Assembly: GCA_035542855.1 (NCBI GenBank)
Contig: DATKKM010000070.1
Span: 1-25,631 of the forward strand
Length of the DNA stretch: 25,631 nt
Direction of reading: 5' to 3'
Source: DATKKM01 sp035542855
GTDB taxonomy: Bacteria; Chloroflexota; Dehalococcoidia; SM23-28-2; RBG-16-64-32
This document shows, piece after piece, positions 7,221 through 14,079 of this stretch. The translations under genes were made by a program, and so were the position numbers. Within the stretch, counting starts at the first letter, position 1; each line of letters starts with the position of its first letter. Under the pieces are notes generated by a model. It searched no databases, was not told the DNA's origin, and saw nothing but the letters and a program-made list of their open reading frames with translations.

Positions 7221-8564
7221 TTACGAGCCCTTTGCGGAGACGGCTAGCCGTTCGAAGAGGATCGGCGGAGCGAAGACGGTCCCGCCTACCCATCGCCCCC
7301 TGTCACCGATAGCAAGTACGCGCCCTAGCGCATCGTGGACGTTGCCGGCGACGATGGTGTCTTTGACCCGTCCGACGATCTCTCCGTTCTCTATTTTATA
7401 CCCAAGCAGGACATTGCCCGAGAAATCGCCGCCCATCACGTTGCCCTGGCCGGCGCCCATCAGCTCTTCGACGATGATCCCCTCCTTCACGCCCTTCACC
7501 ATGTCTTCGAACGAGATGTCGCCTTCCGCGAAGACGAGAGAGGACGGCGAGATGGCGGGCTGCGAGGTGAGAGAGCGGCCGGCGCTGCCGGTGGACTGCG
7601 CCTTCGCCAGGCCCGCGGTCTGCAAGTCGTACATGAAGCTGCGCACGACTCCGCGGTCGATCAGGGGGATGACGCGGCTGGCCACGCCTTCATCGTCGCA
7701 CGGCCGCGAGGCAGGGCGCATGGGAAGGGTGGCGTCGTCCGAGAGGGAGATGCGCCGGTCGTACTTCTCCTCGCCAAGGAGGCCAGCGAGCGGCGACTGG
7801 CCCTGGTGCACGAGCCGCCCGCTGAAGGCCATCGTGATCGGGCCCATGAGGGCTTCCGCCACGCCGATTGAGGTGAAGATCACCGGCAGCTCAGCGGTGC
7901 GAGACGTGGCGTGGCGGCGGGCGTTCGCCAGCTGGCCGGCCACCGAGGCCTGGATGGCCTTCGTGTCGATCTGGGGCGAGCAGGATGCATCGCCGTCGCC
8001 GACGAAGAGCATGTCCGTGCCGCGGATGAGCGTGCCGTGAAGCCAGGCGGAGAACATCGTCGCTCTGTAGGTGAAGTGGGCGCCGGCGGTGTTGGCCAGC
8101 GTGACTTCGCCGGCACTGCGGCGGACGGAGACATCGCAGAGGATGTCGGGCTCGGCCGCGATGGTCATATCGATCAGCGATTGACCCAGTCCCACCATCT
8201 CATCGACGGAGATCGCGTCGGTGGCGGGGTCATAGACCTCGACGACGGGCGCTTCCGTTTGAGCGGGGAAGTCGAAGTGGGCCTCCGGCCCGAAGGGCGC
8301 GGTCTCCAGCGCGGCCTGGACGACGTCCTCGACGTCGCCGGGGCGGGTGCTGGAGGCGAAACCGATGCGGCCGCCCGCGATGACGCGGAGGGCGACGCCG
8401 CTGGTGTGGCGGGAGTTCAGCTCTTTCAGGCGATTGGCCTCGAAGCGGACGGGCATCTCTTCGTTGGAGACCTGGTAGACCTCGGCCTGCTGGGCGCCGG
8501 CCTTCTTCGCGGCTTCTAGTAGGCGGTTGATATCAGCCAATGCCTTCCCTCCGTTGTTAGCCAT
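7221..8564 (-). CDS. tldE: TldE/PmbA-like subunit of the TldD/TldE protease family
   Basis: A 447-residue protein of the TldD/PmbA family. Visible features are the N-terminal HTSGVALRVIAGGRIGFAS block, the mid-protein GEVTLANTAG block, and the C-terminal GGDFSGNVLLGYKIENGEIVG block near the end. TldD/TldE work as a heterodimeric zinc protease that degrades unfolded peptides and processes some peptide natural products. The HExxxH motif of TldD is absent, so this is the TldE-like, metal-free partner; no tldD is in the window. Start choice is open: ATG 8564 lies inside a TACAAT hexamer (8562-8567), whereas a TTG at 8540 follows GGAGGG with 6-nt spacing and begins right at the conserved helix LADINRLLEAAKKAG. 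I think 8540 (439 residues) is at least as likely. Confidence 0.85.
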   Translation of the reverse strand: MANNGGKALADINRLLEAAKKAGAQQAEVYQVSNEEMPVRFEANRLKELNSRHTSGVALRVIAGGRIGFASSTRPGDVEDVVQAALETAPFGPEAHFDFPAQTEAPVVEVYDPATDAISVDEMVGLGQSLIDMTIAAEPDILCDVSVRRSAGEVTLANTAGAHFTYRATMFSAWLHGTLIRGTDMLFVGDGDASCSPQIDTKAIQASVAGQLANARRHATSRTAELPVIFTSIGVAEALMGPITMAFSGRLVHQGQSPLAGLLGEEKYDRRISLSDDATLPMRPASRPCDDEGVASRVIPLIDRGVVRSFMYDLQTAGLAKAQSTGSAGRSLTSQPAISPSSLVFAEGDISFEDMVKGVKEGIIVEELMGAGQGNVMGGDFSGNVLLGYKIENGEIVGRVKDTIVAGNVHDALGRVLAIGDRGRWVGGTVFAPPILFERLAVSAKGS

Positions 8565-8567
8565 TGT
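8562..8567 (-). promoter_or_regulatory. -10-like hexamer overlapping the tldE-like ATG
   Basis: TACAAT on the minus strand overlaps the ATG at 8564. If it is a real -10 box, transcription would begin near 8555, inside the annotated ORF, and translation would use the TTG at 8540 with its GGAGGG ribosome binding site. No convincing -35 box is visible. Confidence 0.45.
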
Positions 8568-8651
8568 ATCCGCTCTGCCGGCCCATCGAGCACTGAACCT
8601 CGCTGCTGTGCTACGCTCGTCGCCGAAAAAATTGGTGAAAGGCAGGGGTTG

Positions 8652-9563
8652 ATGGCCAGCAAAACGCACATGGCGACGGTGGAAGACGACGCCCGGCATG
8701 CGCCGGGGCCGGAGTCGCGGCCGTTGTGGAATGAAAGCTACTGGTTTACGTTCGTCGAGCCGAAGGCGGAGATCGGGTTCGCGGCGCGCTTCGGGATGCT
8801 GCCGAACCTGGGCTACGGGAACTTCTACCTGCTCGTTTCGCAGGGCAAAGAGGTGGTCTACTCGCTGATCGATCAGCGGGCGAAGCTGCCGGAGATGGGG
8901 GCGCCGCTTTCGATGTGCGGCTACACGATAGACGTCGAGAAGCCGCTGGAGCGCTTCCACCTGACGTACGAAGGCAGCACCGTGGCGCTGGACGTGGTGT
9001 GGGAGAGCGCGCTGCCTACATGCATGTGGCCGCACCCGCCGGGGTCAGTCGATCAGTCAACGCGGCACATCGAGCACTCGGGCCGCGTGAAGGGGACGCT
9101 GCGGATCGGCGAGACGGTGCACGAGATCGATTGCCCTGGACACCGTGACCACAGCTTCGGTGGCGTGCGGGACTGGAATTCGTTCGAGTACTGGGACTAC
9201 CTGAGCGGCGAGTTCGGCGACGGCTCCTGGTTCAATGCCGTGCGCATCCGAATCGCCGGGTTCCCGCAGGACCTGTACGTCGGTTGCCTGTGGGACGGCG
9301 AAGAGGTGATGGCGGCTTCCAACATCCGGATGGACGTGGCGGAGACGGAGGCCGGCACGCGTGCGACGGGTGCGGACGTGCGGTTCACGGACGAGAAGGG
9401 CCGCGAGCACGCGATCAGGGGCGAGATGGCGCTCGCCAGCGCCAACGTCTGGTTCGGGCCGACGTGCCTGCGGGAAGGGTACGCCCGCTGGACGTGGGGA
9501 GGCCGCGTCGGGTACGGGGTGCACGAGCACGGATACACGGAGCGCAACCCTTTGCCAGCCTGA
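8652..9563 (+). CDS. CrtC/AttH-like lipocalin-type protein (DUF7064/7065-like)
   Basis: A 303-residue soluble protein with no signal peptide. Its pattern fits the two-domain beta-barrel superfamily of carotenoid 1,2-hydratase (CrtC), AttH and hydroxyneurosporene-synthase-like proteins: an N-terminal WNESYWFTF block, a central DCPGHRDHSFGGVRDWNSFEYWDY block (about residues 160-183; the conserved His/Arg/Asp and Trp cluster lines the cavity in this superfamily), and the C-terminal YGVHEHGYTERN. Members act on terpenoid or hydrophobic substrates or bind them, and many in lipid-rich bacteria have no known role. I assign no reaction. ATG 8652 is preferred over the adjacent TTG 8649; a G-rich ribosome binding site lies just upstream, and an extended -10 (TGCTACGCT, 8609-8617) gives a short leader. 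A small membrane protein follows 67 nt downstream. Confidence 0.65.
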   Translation: MASKTHMATVEDDARHAPGPESRPLWNESYWFTFVEPKAEIGFAARFGMLPNLGYGNFYLLVSQGKEVVYSLIDQRAKLPEMGAPLSMCGYTIDVEKPLERFHLTYEGSTVALDVVWESALPTCMWPHPPGSVDQSTRHIEHSGRVKGTLRIGETVHEIDCPGHRDHSFGGVRDWNSFEYWDYLSGEFGDGSWFNAVRIRIAGFPQDLYVGCLWDGEEVMAASNIRMDVAETEAGTRATGADVRFTDEKGREHAIRGEMALASANVWFGPTCLREGYARWTWGGRVGYGVHEHGYTERNPLPA

Positions 9564-9630
9564 GGATGAGCGCGGCTTCCGGTTAATTCTTCTGCGGGCG
9601 GATTCGTTTGTAGAGGAGAGGGAGGGACAG

Positions 9631-10050
9631 ATGCAACAGCAGACGATGTCGCAGAGCAAGAGCGGACCGGTGTGGTGGTACCGCTGGGTGTCCATCCTGA
9701 CCGCGATCCTGCTGCTGATCCAGCCGGTCCTGGCCGGGCAGTTTCTCTACAACGGGCACAGCGGAATGAAAGACGTCCACGAGGCGCTGGCTAACGTCAT
9801 CTTCATCACCGCGGCGGGGCAGCTTGTGCTGGCATTCCTGGCGCGGCGAACGTACGGGGTCGGCCTCGTCGGGCACAACGCGGGCCTTTTGGTGCTGATC
9901 GTCGCGCAGATAGCGCTGGGCTATTCGGGCGAGGATCACCCCAAGAGTCTGGCCTACCACATCCCGCTGGGCGTGCTGCTGTTCGGGATGGGCTGCATGG
10001 CGCCGTTCATGGGCTTCTTCGACCTGAAGGCGCAGCGCCGCATCCAGTAG
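9631..10050 (+). CDS. Four-helix membrane protein, DUF6220-like
   Basis: A 139-residue integral membrane protein with four hydrophobic helices: about residues 18-38 (WVSILTAILLLIQPVLAGQFL), 50-68, 77-97 and 108-127. Conserved-looking His residues stand near the helix ends: HSGMKDVHEAL before helix 2, GHNAGLL at helix 3, AYHIPLG at helix 4. The layout recalls DUF6220 and small b561-like proteins, so heme binding is possible but not shown. ATG 9631 is well supported by a GAGGAGAGGGAGG purine-rich ribosome binding site. It follows the CrtC-like gene and may be co-transcribed. Confidence 0.65.
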   Translation: MQQQTMSQSKSGPVWWYRWVSILTAILLLIQPVLAGQFLYNGHSGMKDVHEALANVIFITAAGQLVLAFLARRTYGVGLVGHNAGLLVLIVAQIALGYSGEDHPKSLAYHIPLGVLLFGMGCMAPFMGFFDLKAQRRIQ

Positions 10051-10057
10051 CGGCGGG

Positions 10058-10993
10058 TCACCACCAGATCACTTCGTCCAGCTCTTCGTCGGCGTGGACT
10101 TCCGGCGGGCTGGTCCACATCTGCGTTGTGATGTACTTCCAGCCGCTATCGGCGAAGAGGAGGACGACGTTGCCGCGCGGCAGCCGTTCGATCGCCTTCA
10201 TTGCGCCGTGGAGGACGGCTCCGGAGGAGACACCCCCGAATATCGCCTCCCGGCGCATGAGCTCGGCGGCGCCGCGGAAGGCGTGGCCGCTGCGGACGAG
10301 GATCTTGCCGTCCAGCATGGCGTAGTCCAGGAGCGGCGGGATGAAGCCATCGGCCAGGCTCTTCAGCCCCTGCACCTGGTTGCCGGGGTGCGGCTCGATG
10401 GCGATGACGCGCGTCTCCGGGTTCACTTCCTTCAGCCGGCGGCCGACGCCCATCAGCGTGCCGCCGGTGCCCAGCCCCGCCACGAACATATCGACGTGCG
10501 GGAGGTCCTCCAGGATCTCGGCGCCCGTGCCTTGGTAGTGGGCGCGGATGTTCACGGCGTCGGCGAACTGATCGAGCATGTACCAGCCTTCGTCGGCGGC
10601 GACCTGGCGCGCGACTTCGATGGCCCGCTTGACGCCCAGCTCGCCGGAGACCCAGTGGATCTCGGCGCCGTAGGCCTGGAGGGTGCGCGGTATCTCCGGG
10701 AAGACGTTTTCCGGGATGACGATGCGGACATGGTGGCCGAGCGCGCGTCCGACCATGGCCAGCGCGATGCCGGTGTTGCCGGTTGAGGCTTCGATGATGC
10801 GCGCGCCCGGGTGCAGGCGGCCGCTGTCGAGAGCCGCGCGGACCATCTCGCGCACGATGCGGTCCTTGACGCTGCCGGTGGGGTTGCGGCCTTCGATCTT
10901 GGCGAACATCCGCACTTCCGGCCGCGGGCTGCAGTGCCTCAGCTCGACGAGGGGCGTGCGGCCGATGGCGTGGAGGATATCGTCGTGGTGCAT
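10058..10993 (-). CDS. cysM: Cysteine synthase family, CysM-like (possible O-phosphoserine sulfhydrylase)
   Basis: A 311-residue PLP enzyme of the cysteine synthase/CBS family. Seen: PLP-Lys43 in NPTGSVKDR, substrate loop EASTGNTGIALA (68-79), phosphate loop GTGGT (175-179) and SSGAV. The C-terminus (ADSGWKYITTQMW followed by an acidic tail ending EVIWW) resembles mycobacterial CysM, which uses O-phosphoserine and a CysO thiocarboxylate and closes its active site with the C-terminal tail; MFVAGLGTGGTLMGVGR and GFIPPLLD match it too, from memory. The reaction makes L-cysteine from an activated serine. No cysO or mec gene is adjacent, so the sulfur donor is uncertain and ordinary O-acetylserine use remains possible. 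The gene is divergent from usp across 56 bp, with TAGAAT 9 nt before its ATG. Confidence 0.88.
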   Translation of the reverse strand: MHHDDILHAIGRTPLVELRHCSPRPEVRMFAKIEGRNPTGSVKDRIVREMVRAALDSGRLHPGARIIEASTGNTGIALAMVGRALGHHVRIVIPENVFPEIPRTLQAYGAEIHWVSGELGVKRAIEVARQVAADEGWYMLDQFADAVNIRAHYQGTGAEILEDLPHVDMFVAGLGTGGTLMGVGRRLKEVNPETRVIAIEPHPGNQVQGLKSLADGFIPPLLDYAMLDGKILVRSGHAFRGAAELMRREAIFGGVSSGAVLHGAMKAIERLPRGNVVLLFADSGWKYITTQMWTSPPEVHADEELDEVIWW

Positions 10994-11002
10994 GCGAGGT
11001 CG

Positions 11003-11008
11003 ATTCTA
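11003..11008 (-). promoter_or_regulatory. -10-like hexamer of cysM-like gene
   Basis: TAGAAT on the minus strand, 9 nt upstream of the ATG at 10993. No ribosome binding site fits between them, so a leaderless or near-leaderless transcript is inferred. Confidence 0.5.
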
Positions 11009-11036
11009 CGGGCGTTGCCCGCGGGGCAAAAGCTGG

Positions 11037-11042
11037 TAGTCT
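11037..11042 (+). promoter_or_regulatory. -10-like hexamer of the usp gene
   Basis: TAGTCT exactly 7 nt upstream of ATG 11050, with no ribosome binding site between. Transcription would be expected to start at or next to the A of the start codon. Confidence 0.45.
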
Positions 11043-11049
11043 TTGCCCA

Positions 11050-11664
11050 ATGAGCTTTGCGGGCTTTGTCGCGATCGTTCTGGCGGTCAATCTCATCTGT
11101 GCGCTGGTCTGTTCCTTCGTGGCCGGCCGCTCAGGGCGCGATCCGTTCGGCTGGGTGCTGGCCGGCGGAGTGCTGGGGCCGTTCGCGATCCTCGCGCTCT
11201 TCGCCACACGAAGCGGCGGCCGGGCAACAGCGCCGCCGGAGGCGCTCAGCGGCGATGTGCTGCTGCCCACGGACGGTTCGGCGGCCAGCCTGGAGGCGGT
11301 CAGGTACGTGACGCAATCCCGGCCGAAGGTGGGCAGCGTGACGCTGCTCGCGGTGCTGCCGCTGGAGCGAGAGGAAGGGGCGCAAGCAGGCGCTTCGTCC
11401 CCGCTGCGCCGCGAGTACGAGGAGGAAGTGGACGGCCACACGGGCGAGGCGCAGCGGCAGCTTGCGGCGGCGGGGATCCCCTGCACGGTGGCGATCCGCT
11501 TCGGCGACCCGGCCGCGGAGATCCTGCGCCTGGCGAACGAGGGGCGCTTTCAGCAGATCGTGATGGGCAGGCGCGGGCGCGGCGGTGTGGCCAAACTGCT
11601 GCTCGGCTCAGTCTCCGACCGCGTCGTGAAGGACGCGCCGATCCCGGTGACGGTCGCGGGCTAG
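11050..11664 (+). CDS. Universal stress protein with N-terminal membrane anchor
   Basis: A 204-residue protein. Residues 3-25 (FAGFVAIVLAVNLICALVCSFVA) and about 34-52 (GWVLAGGVLGPFAILALFA) are hydrophobic helices joined by GRSGRDP, giving a two-helix hairpin anchor. From about residue 68 there is a UspA domain: DVLLPTDGSAASLEAVRY at the first strand-helix and the ATP-binding signature G-x2-G-x9-G-S within residues 173-187 (GRRGRGGVAKLLLGS), ending APIPVTVAG. UspA proteins with this signature usually bind ATP and respond to stress. Membrane-tethered single-domain Usp proteins are less common than soluble ones. Its 3' end is 5 nt from the convergent cupredoxin gene. Confidence 0.85.
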   Translation: MSFAGFVAIVLAVNLICALVCSFVAGRSGRDPFGWVLAGGVLGPFAILALFATRSGGRATAPPEALSGDVLLPTDGSAASLEAVRYVTQSRPKVGSVTLLAVLPLEREEGAQAGASSPLRREYEEEVDGHTGEAQRQLAAAGIPCTVAIRFGDPAAEILRLANEGRFQQIVMGRRGRGGVAKLLLGSVSDRVVKDAPIPVTVAG

Positions 11665-11669
11665 GCGCG

Positions 11670-12293
11670 TCAGCTCAGGATCAGCACGCCCTTCTGCTGC
11701 TCCGGGTGGAAATCGCAGTGGTACAGGTAGGTGCCAGGCCTATCGATCTTGACCAGCACCTTGCCTGACTCACCCGGAGCGATCGACTGCGGGTTCGAGA
11801 CCCAGTCGTCCAGGGAGCCGTACTCGCCGTCGAGGCCGGCGACGACCAGGTTGTGGTGCACGGTGCCGATGTTGTTGACGTCGATCTCGATGACGTCCCC
11901 GGCCTTGCCGGTGATCGTCGTGACGGAGAAAGTTGGGTTCGTCGCCTGGCCCTGGTCATCAGCGTCGACGGTCACAACCTTGTCCGGCGTGGCGTTGCCG
12001 ATGCGTGGGTCCGGCGAAGCCGTGGGCGTGGGGCCAGAAGAGCCGCCGCCGCCCGCGAAGAGAACGAAGGCGAGGACGACAACGCCAACCAGCGCTGAGG
12101 CGCCGATGCCGCCCCAGAGGACAGGCGATGTGGTGCGGGCGGCCGCGCGCTCGCCCTTCCGCTTTTGGGCGGCCCAGTCGCGTTTCTGCTGTTCGCGGCG
12201 GGCGGCCTGTTCCTCGGGGGAGAGCGCCGGCCCTTCCTGGGCCGGCGCTTCCCTCCGCGGCTGTGCTTGCTTGCTGCGTTTCTTTTTCGGCAC
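11670..12293 (-). CDS. Membrane-anchored cupredoxin (blue-copper-like)
   Basis: A 207-residue protein in three parts: a cytoplasmic Lys/Arg/Gln-rich N-terminus (1-55), one transmembrane helix (about 58-80, LWGGIGASALVGVVVLAFVLFAG), a Gly/Ser/Pro/Thr linker, and an extracellular cupredoxin domain (about 105-207). Type 1 copper ligands are visible as His146 or His147 in TVHHNL, and Cys193 and His196 in YHCDFHPEQQKG. Where related proteins have an axial Met (HPxM), Gln199 or Gln200 stands, as in stellacyanin-type sites. It probably carries electrons at the outer membrane face for the multicopper oxidase encoded just upstream. The GTG start at 12293 has AGGAG 7 nt upstream; that site lies just past the oxidase stop, so the two genes are coupled. 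Confidence 0.85.
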   Translation of the reverse strand: MPKKKRSKQAQPRREAPAQEGPALSPEEQAARREQQKRDWAAQKRKGERAAARTTSPVLWGGIGASALVGVVVLAFVLFAGGGGSSGPTPTASPDPRIGNATPDKVVTVDADDQGQATNPTFSVTTITGKAGDVIEIDVNNIGTVHHNLVVAGLDGEYGSLDDWVSNPQSIAPGESGKVLVKIDRPGTYLYHCDFHPEQQKGVLILS

Positions 12294-12304
12294 GTTTGCT
12301 CCTG

Positions 12305-13354
12305 CTAGCTGCCGCCCGGCGATGCCGCCGGTGGGCCGGTCACGTTGAACAACCCAATCATACCGGCATCCGCATGCGCAACCACGTGGCAGTGATATAA
12401 CCAGAGCGCCGGCTGCGTGAACGTGATGCTCACGCTATCCACCGTGCCGGGGTCAAGGGGCACGACGTTCGCCGGCCAGGGTTCTCCGTTCAGCATCTCA
12501 CGGGAGATGATCTTGACACCGTGGACGTGGAAGGTGTGCACTGCGTCGCCGATGTTGATCAGGTGGATGATCATTTCCTCGTTGACGTTGGCGTTGAAGA
12601 CAGGCATTGTCTTGTTGAACTGGGCAGCCACGCCGTCGATGCCCTGCTCCTTGAAGATGTTCTCCAGCGTCTGCTCGCCGCCGGGCAGGCCCAGACCGTT
12701 CATGATGTACGGCGGGACGTTGTCGCCCTCGGTGTCGAAGCCCATCTCACCCATGAAGATGACCTGCTCGTTGGGGTGCGGCGGCTCGTCCTTGTCGTGG
12801 ATGATGATCGCGCCGTAGAGGCCCTGGTGCATGTGCTCAGTGATGTGGTGGCCGCCGGACGCGGAGTGGCAGTGGTAGTAGAAGGTGCCGGGGCGCGTCG
12901 GCTCGAACTCGTACGTATAGGTCGCACCGGGCTCGATCATGGCGCCGGCGCCTATGCCGGTGATCGTGTTCAGCTGGCTGCCGTCGTTCTCCAGCGTGTA
13001 GTTCTCCATGTGGGTGTGGAAGCTGTGGACGATGTCCAGCTTGTTGGTGACGTGAACGACGATCTTATCGCCGACGTTGGCGACGATCGTCGGGCCGGGC
13101 ACCGTGCCCTTCTCCGCGTTGACGTCCTTGAACGTCCAGGCGTGCCAGATATTCCCGCCGCCGTAGTCGATGTCCGTGGCGACGATCTCCAGGTTGTACT
13201 CCCGCACCGTCTGGGCGGACGCGACACCGCCGCCGCCCTTCACGACGACGACCGCGAAGATGGCCGCGACAGCGGCGACAGCGGCGATGAAGAGGAGCCC
13301 GAATAATGCGAGTCTGCGTTTGTCCGTGGTAGTCATGTCAGGCGGAAATGCCAA
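12305..13354 (-). CDS. Two-domain multicopper oxidase
   Basis: A 349-residue protein with an N-terminal membrane anchor or signal (about residues 14-38) and two cupredoxin domains. Domain 1 has HSFHTH (110-115) and YYHCHSASGG with EHMHQGLYG (159-181). Domain 2 has HTFHVHG (273-279) and LYHCHVVAHADAGM (319-332). Both domains keep a Cys flanked by His and a downstream Met, so both may hold type 1 copper, with trinuclear centres between subunits of a trimer, as in two-domain laccases and nitrite-reductase-like proteins. The oxidation substrate is unknown; metal or phenol oxidation is possible. The TTG start at 13354 is chosen because AAGGAG (13362-13367) sits 7 nt before it, while the next ATG (13336) is 25 nt away. 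The cupredoxin gene follows after 11 nt. Confidence 0.88.
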   Translation of the reverse strand: MAFPPDMTTTDKRRLALFGLLFIAAVAAVAAIFAVVVVKGGGGVASAQTVREYNLEIVATDIDYGGGNIWHAWTFKDVNAEKGTVPGPTIVANVGDKIVVHVTNKLDIVHSFHTHMENYTLENDGSQLNTITGIGAGAMIEPGATYTYEFEPTRPGTFYYHCHSASGGHHITEHMHQGLYGAIIIHDKDEPPHPNEQVIFMGEMGFDTEGDNVPPYIMNGLGLPGGEQTLENIFKEQGIDGVAAQFNKTMPVFNANVNEEMIIHLINIGDAVHTFHVHGVKIISREMLNGEPWPANVVPLDPGTVDSVSITFTQPALWLYHCHVVAHADAGMIGLFNVTGPPAASPGGS

Positions 13355-13402
13355 GTTGCTGCTCCTTTCCCTCGCCGTGCCCGGCGCGACCCTGGTGCTT
13401 CT

Positions 13403-13419
13403 AGATGTAGTTCACATCT
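13403..13419. promoter_or_regulatory. Palindrome AGATGT-N5-ACATCT upstream of the copper oxidase
   Basis: Perfect 6-bp arms (13403-13408 and 13414-13419) with a 5-nt centre, 49 nt upstream of the oxidase TTG start, in the 195-bp divergent region between the oxidase and DUF3090 genes. It could be a dimeric operator or an RNA hairpin. A TAGAAG/TACATC sequence overlaps it but is too weak to call a promoter. Confidence 0.35.
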
Positions 13420-13549
13420 GCAGGGAGTGGCGCGACAGGTCTGTTTGGCGCATGTAGAGGGGGCCATTCGGCAGGGTGCGTCTGGCCGCTTGACGGGGCG
13501 CCGGACAGCGGCCCAAGCTGTACCTGGTTTTGTACATGCGAGAGATCAG

Positions 13550-14077
13550 ATGAGGGCGGACTTCGGCACCGCTCGCGCCATCGACGCGCGCGCTTACGGG
13601 CTGCCGGGCCAGCGCACATTCCAGCTGCAAATCGTCGGCGCGAGTGAAGAGTCGGCCGCGCTGTGGCTGGAGAAGCAGCAACTGCAGGCGCTGAGCCTGG
13701 CGCTGACCCAGGTGCTGAGCCAGCTGGGCCGCGCCGAAGGCGGCGCCGAAGAGATAGGCGCGTTCCCGGAGGCGCCGGAGCACGACTTCCGCGTCGGGCG
13801 GATGCAGATCTTTTTCGACTCCGCTGAGGGCAGCGTAGTCCTGCAGGTGTTCGAGATCACGCGCGAGGAGGAAGAGGAGGAGCCGGATATCCAGGTGAAG
13901 CTGACGGAGGACGCCTGCGTGAGCCTGAACGCGCGGCTGCAGGAGATCATCGCCGCGGGGCGGCCGCAGTGCCATCTGTGCGGGCAACCGATAGACCCCG
14001 AGGGGCACGCCTGCATCCGCCATAACGGGCACTCCAAGGAGCCGATCCCGGAAGAGCGCTTTGACGAAGAGTCGTAG
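13550..14077 (+). CDS. DUF3090 family protein
   Basis: A 175-residue protein matching DUF3090: N-terminal DFGTARAIDARAYGLPGQRTFQLQ, the WLEKQQLQAL helix, and a C-terminal CHLCGQPIDPEGHACIRHNGH segment with CxxC and further His/Cys residues able to bind zinc. A run of acidic residues (REEEEEEPD) precedes the last third. Family members occur mostly in Actinomycetota and Chloroflexota and have no established function. I chose ATG 13550 because homology begins there; the frame stays open upstream but that stretch is not family-like. The preceding DNA has no strong ribosome binding site. A hemerythrin gene follows 2 nt downstream, so the two are probably translated together. Confidence 0.88.
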   Translation: MRADFGTARAIDARAYGLPGQRTFQLQIVGASEESAALWLEKQQLQALSLALTQVLSQLGRAEGGAEEIGAFPEAPEHDFRVGRMQIFFDSAEGSVVLQVFEITREEEEEEPDIQVKLTEDACVSLNARLQEIIAAGRPQCHLCGQPIDPEGHACIRHNGHSKEPIPEERFDEES

Positions 14078-14079
14078 CG

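Noticed and set aside
7221..8564. TldD catalytic subunit
   Set aside because: No HExxxH motif in the protein; it fits the TldE/PmbA side of the family.
13490..13518. TTGACG as -35 box for the DUF3090 gene
   Set aside because: No acceptable -10 hexamer 16-18 bp downstream.
13519..13536. TGTAC-N8-GTACA inverted repeat before the DUF3090 gene
   Set aside because: Only 5-bp arms; too short to call an operator without conservation data.
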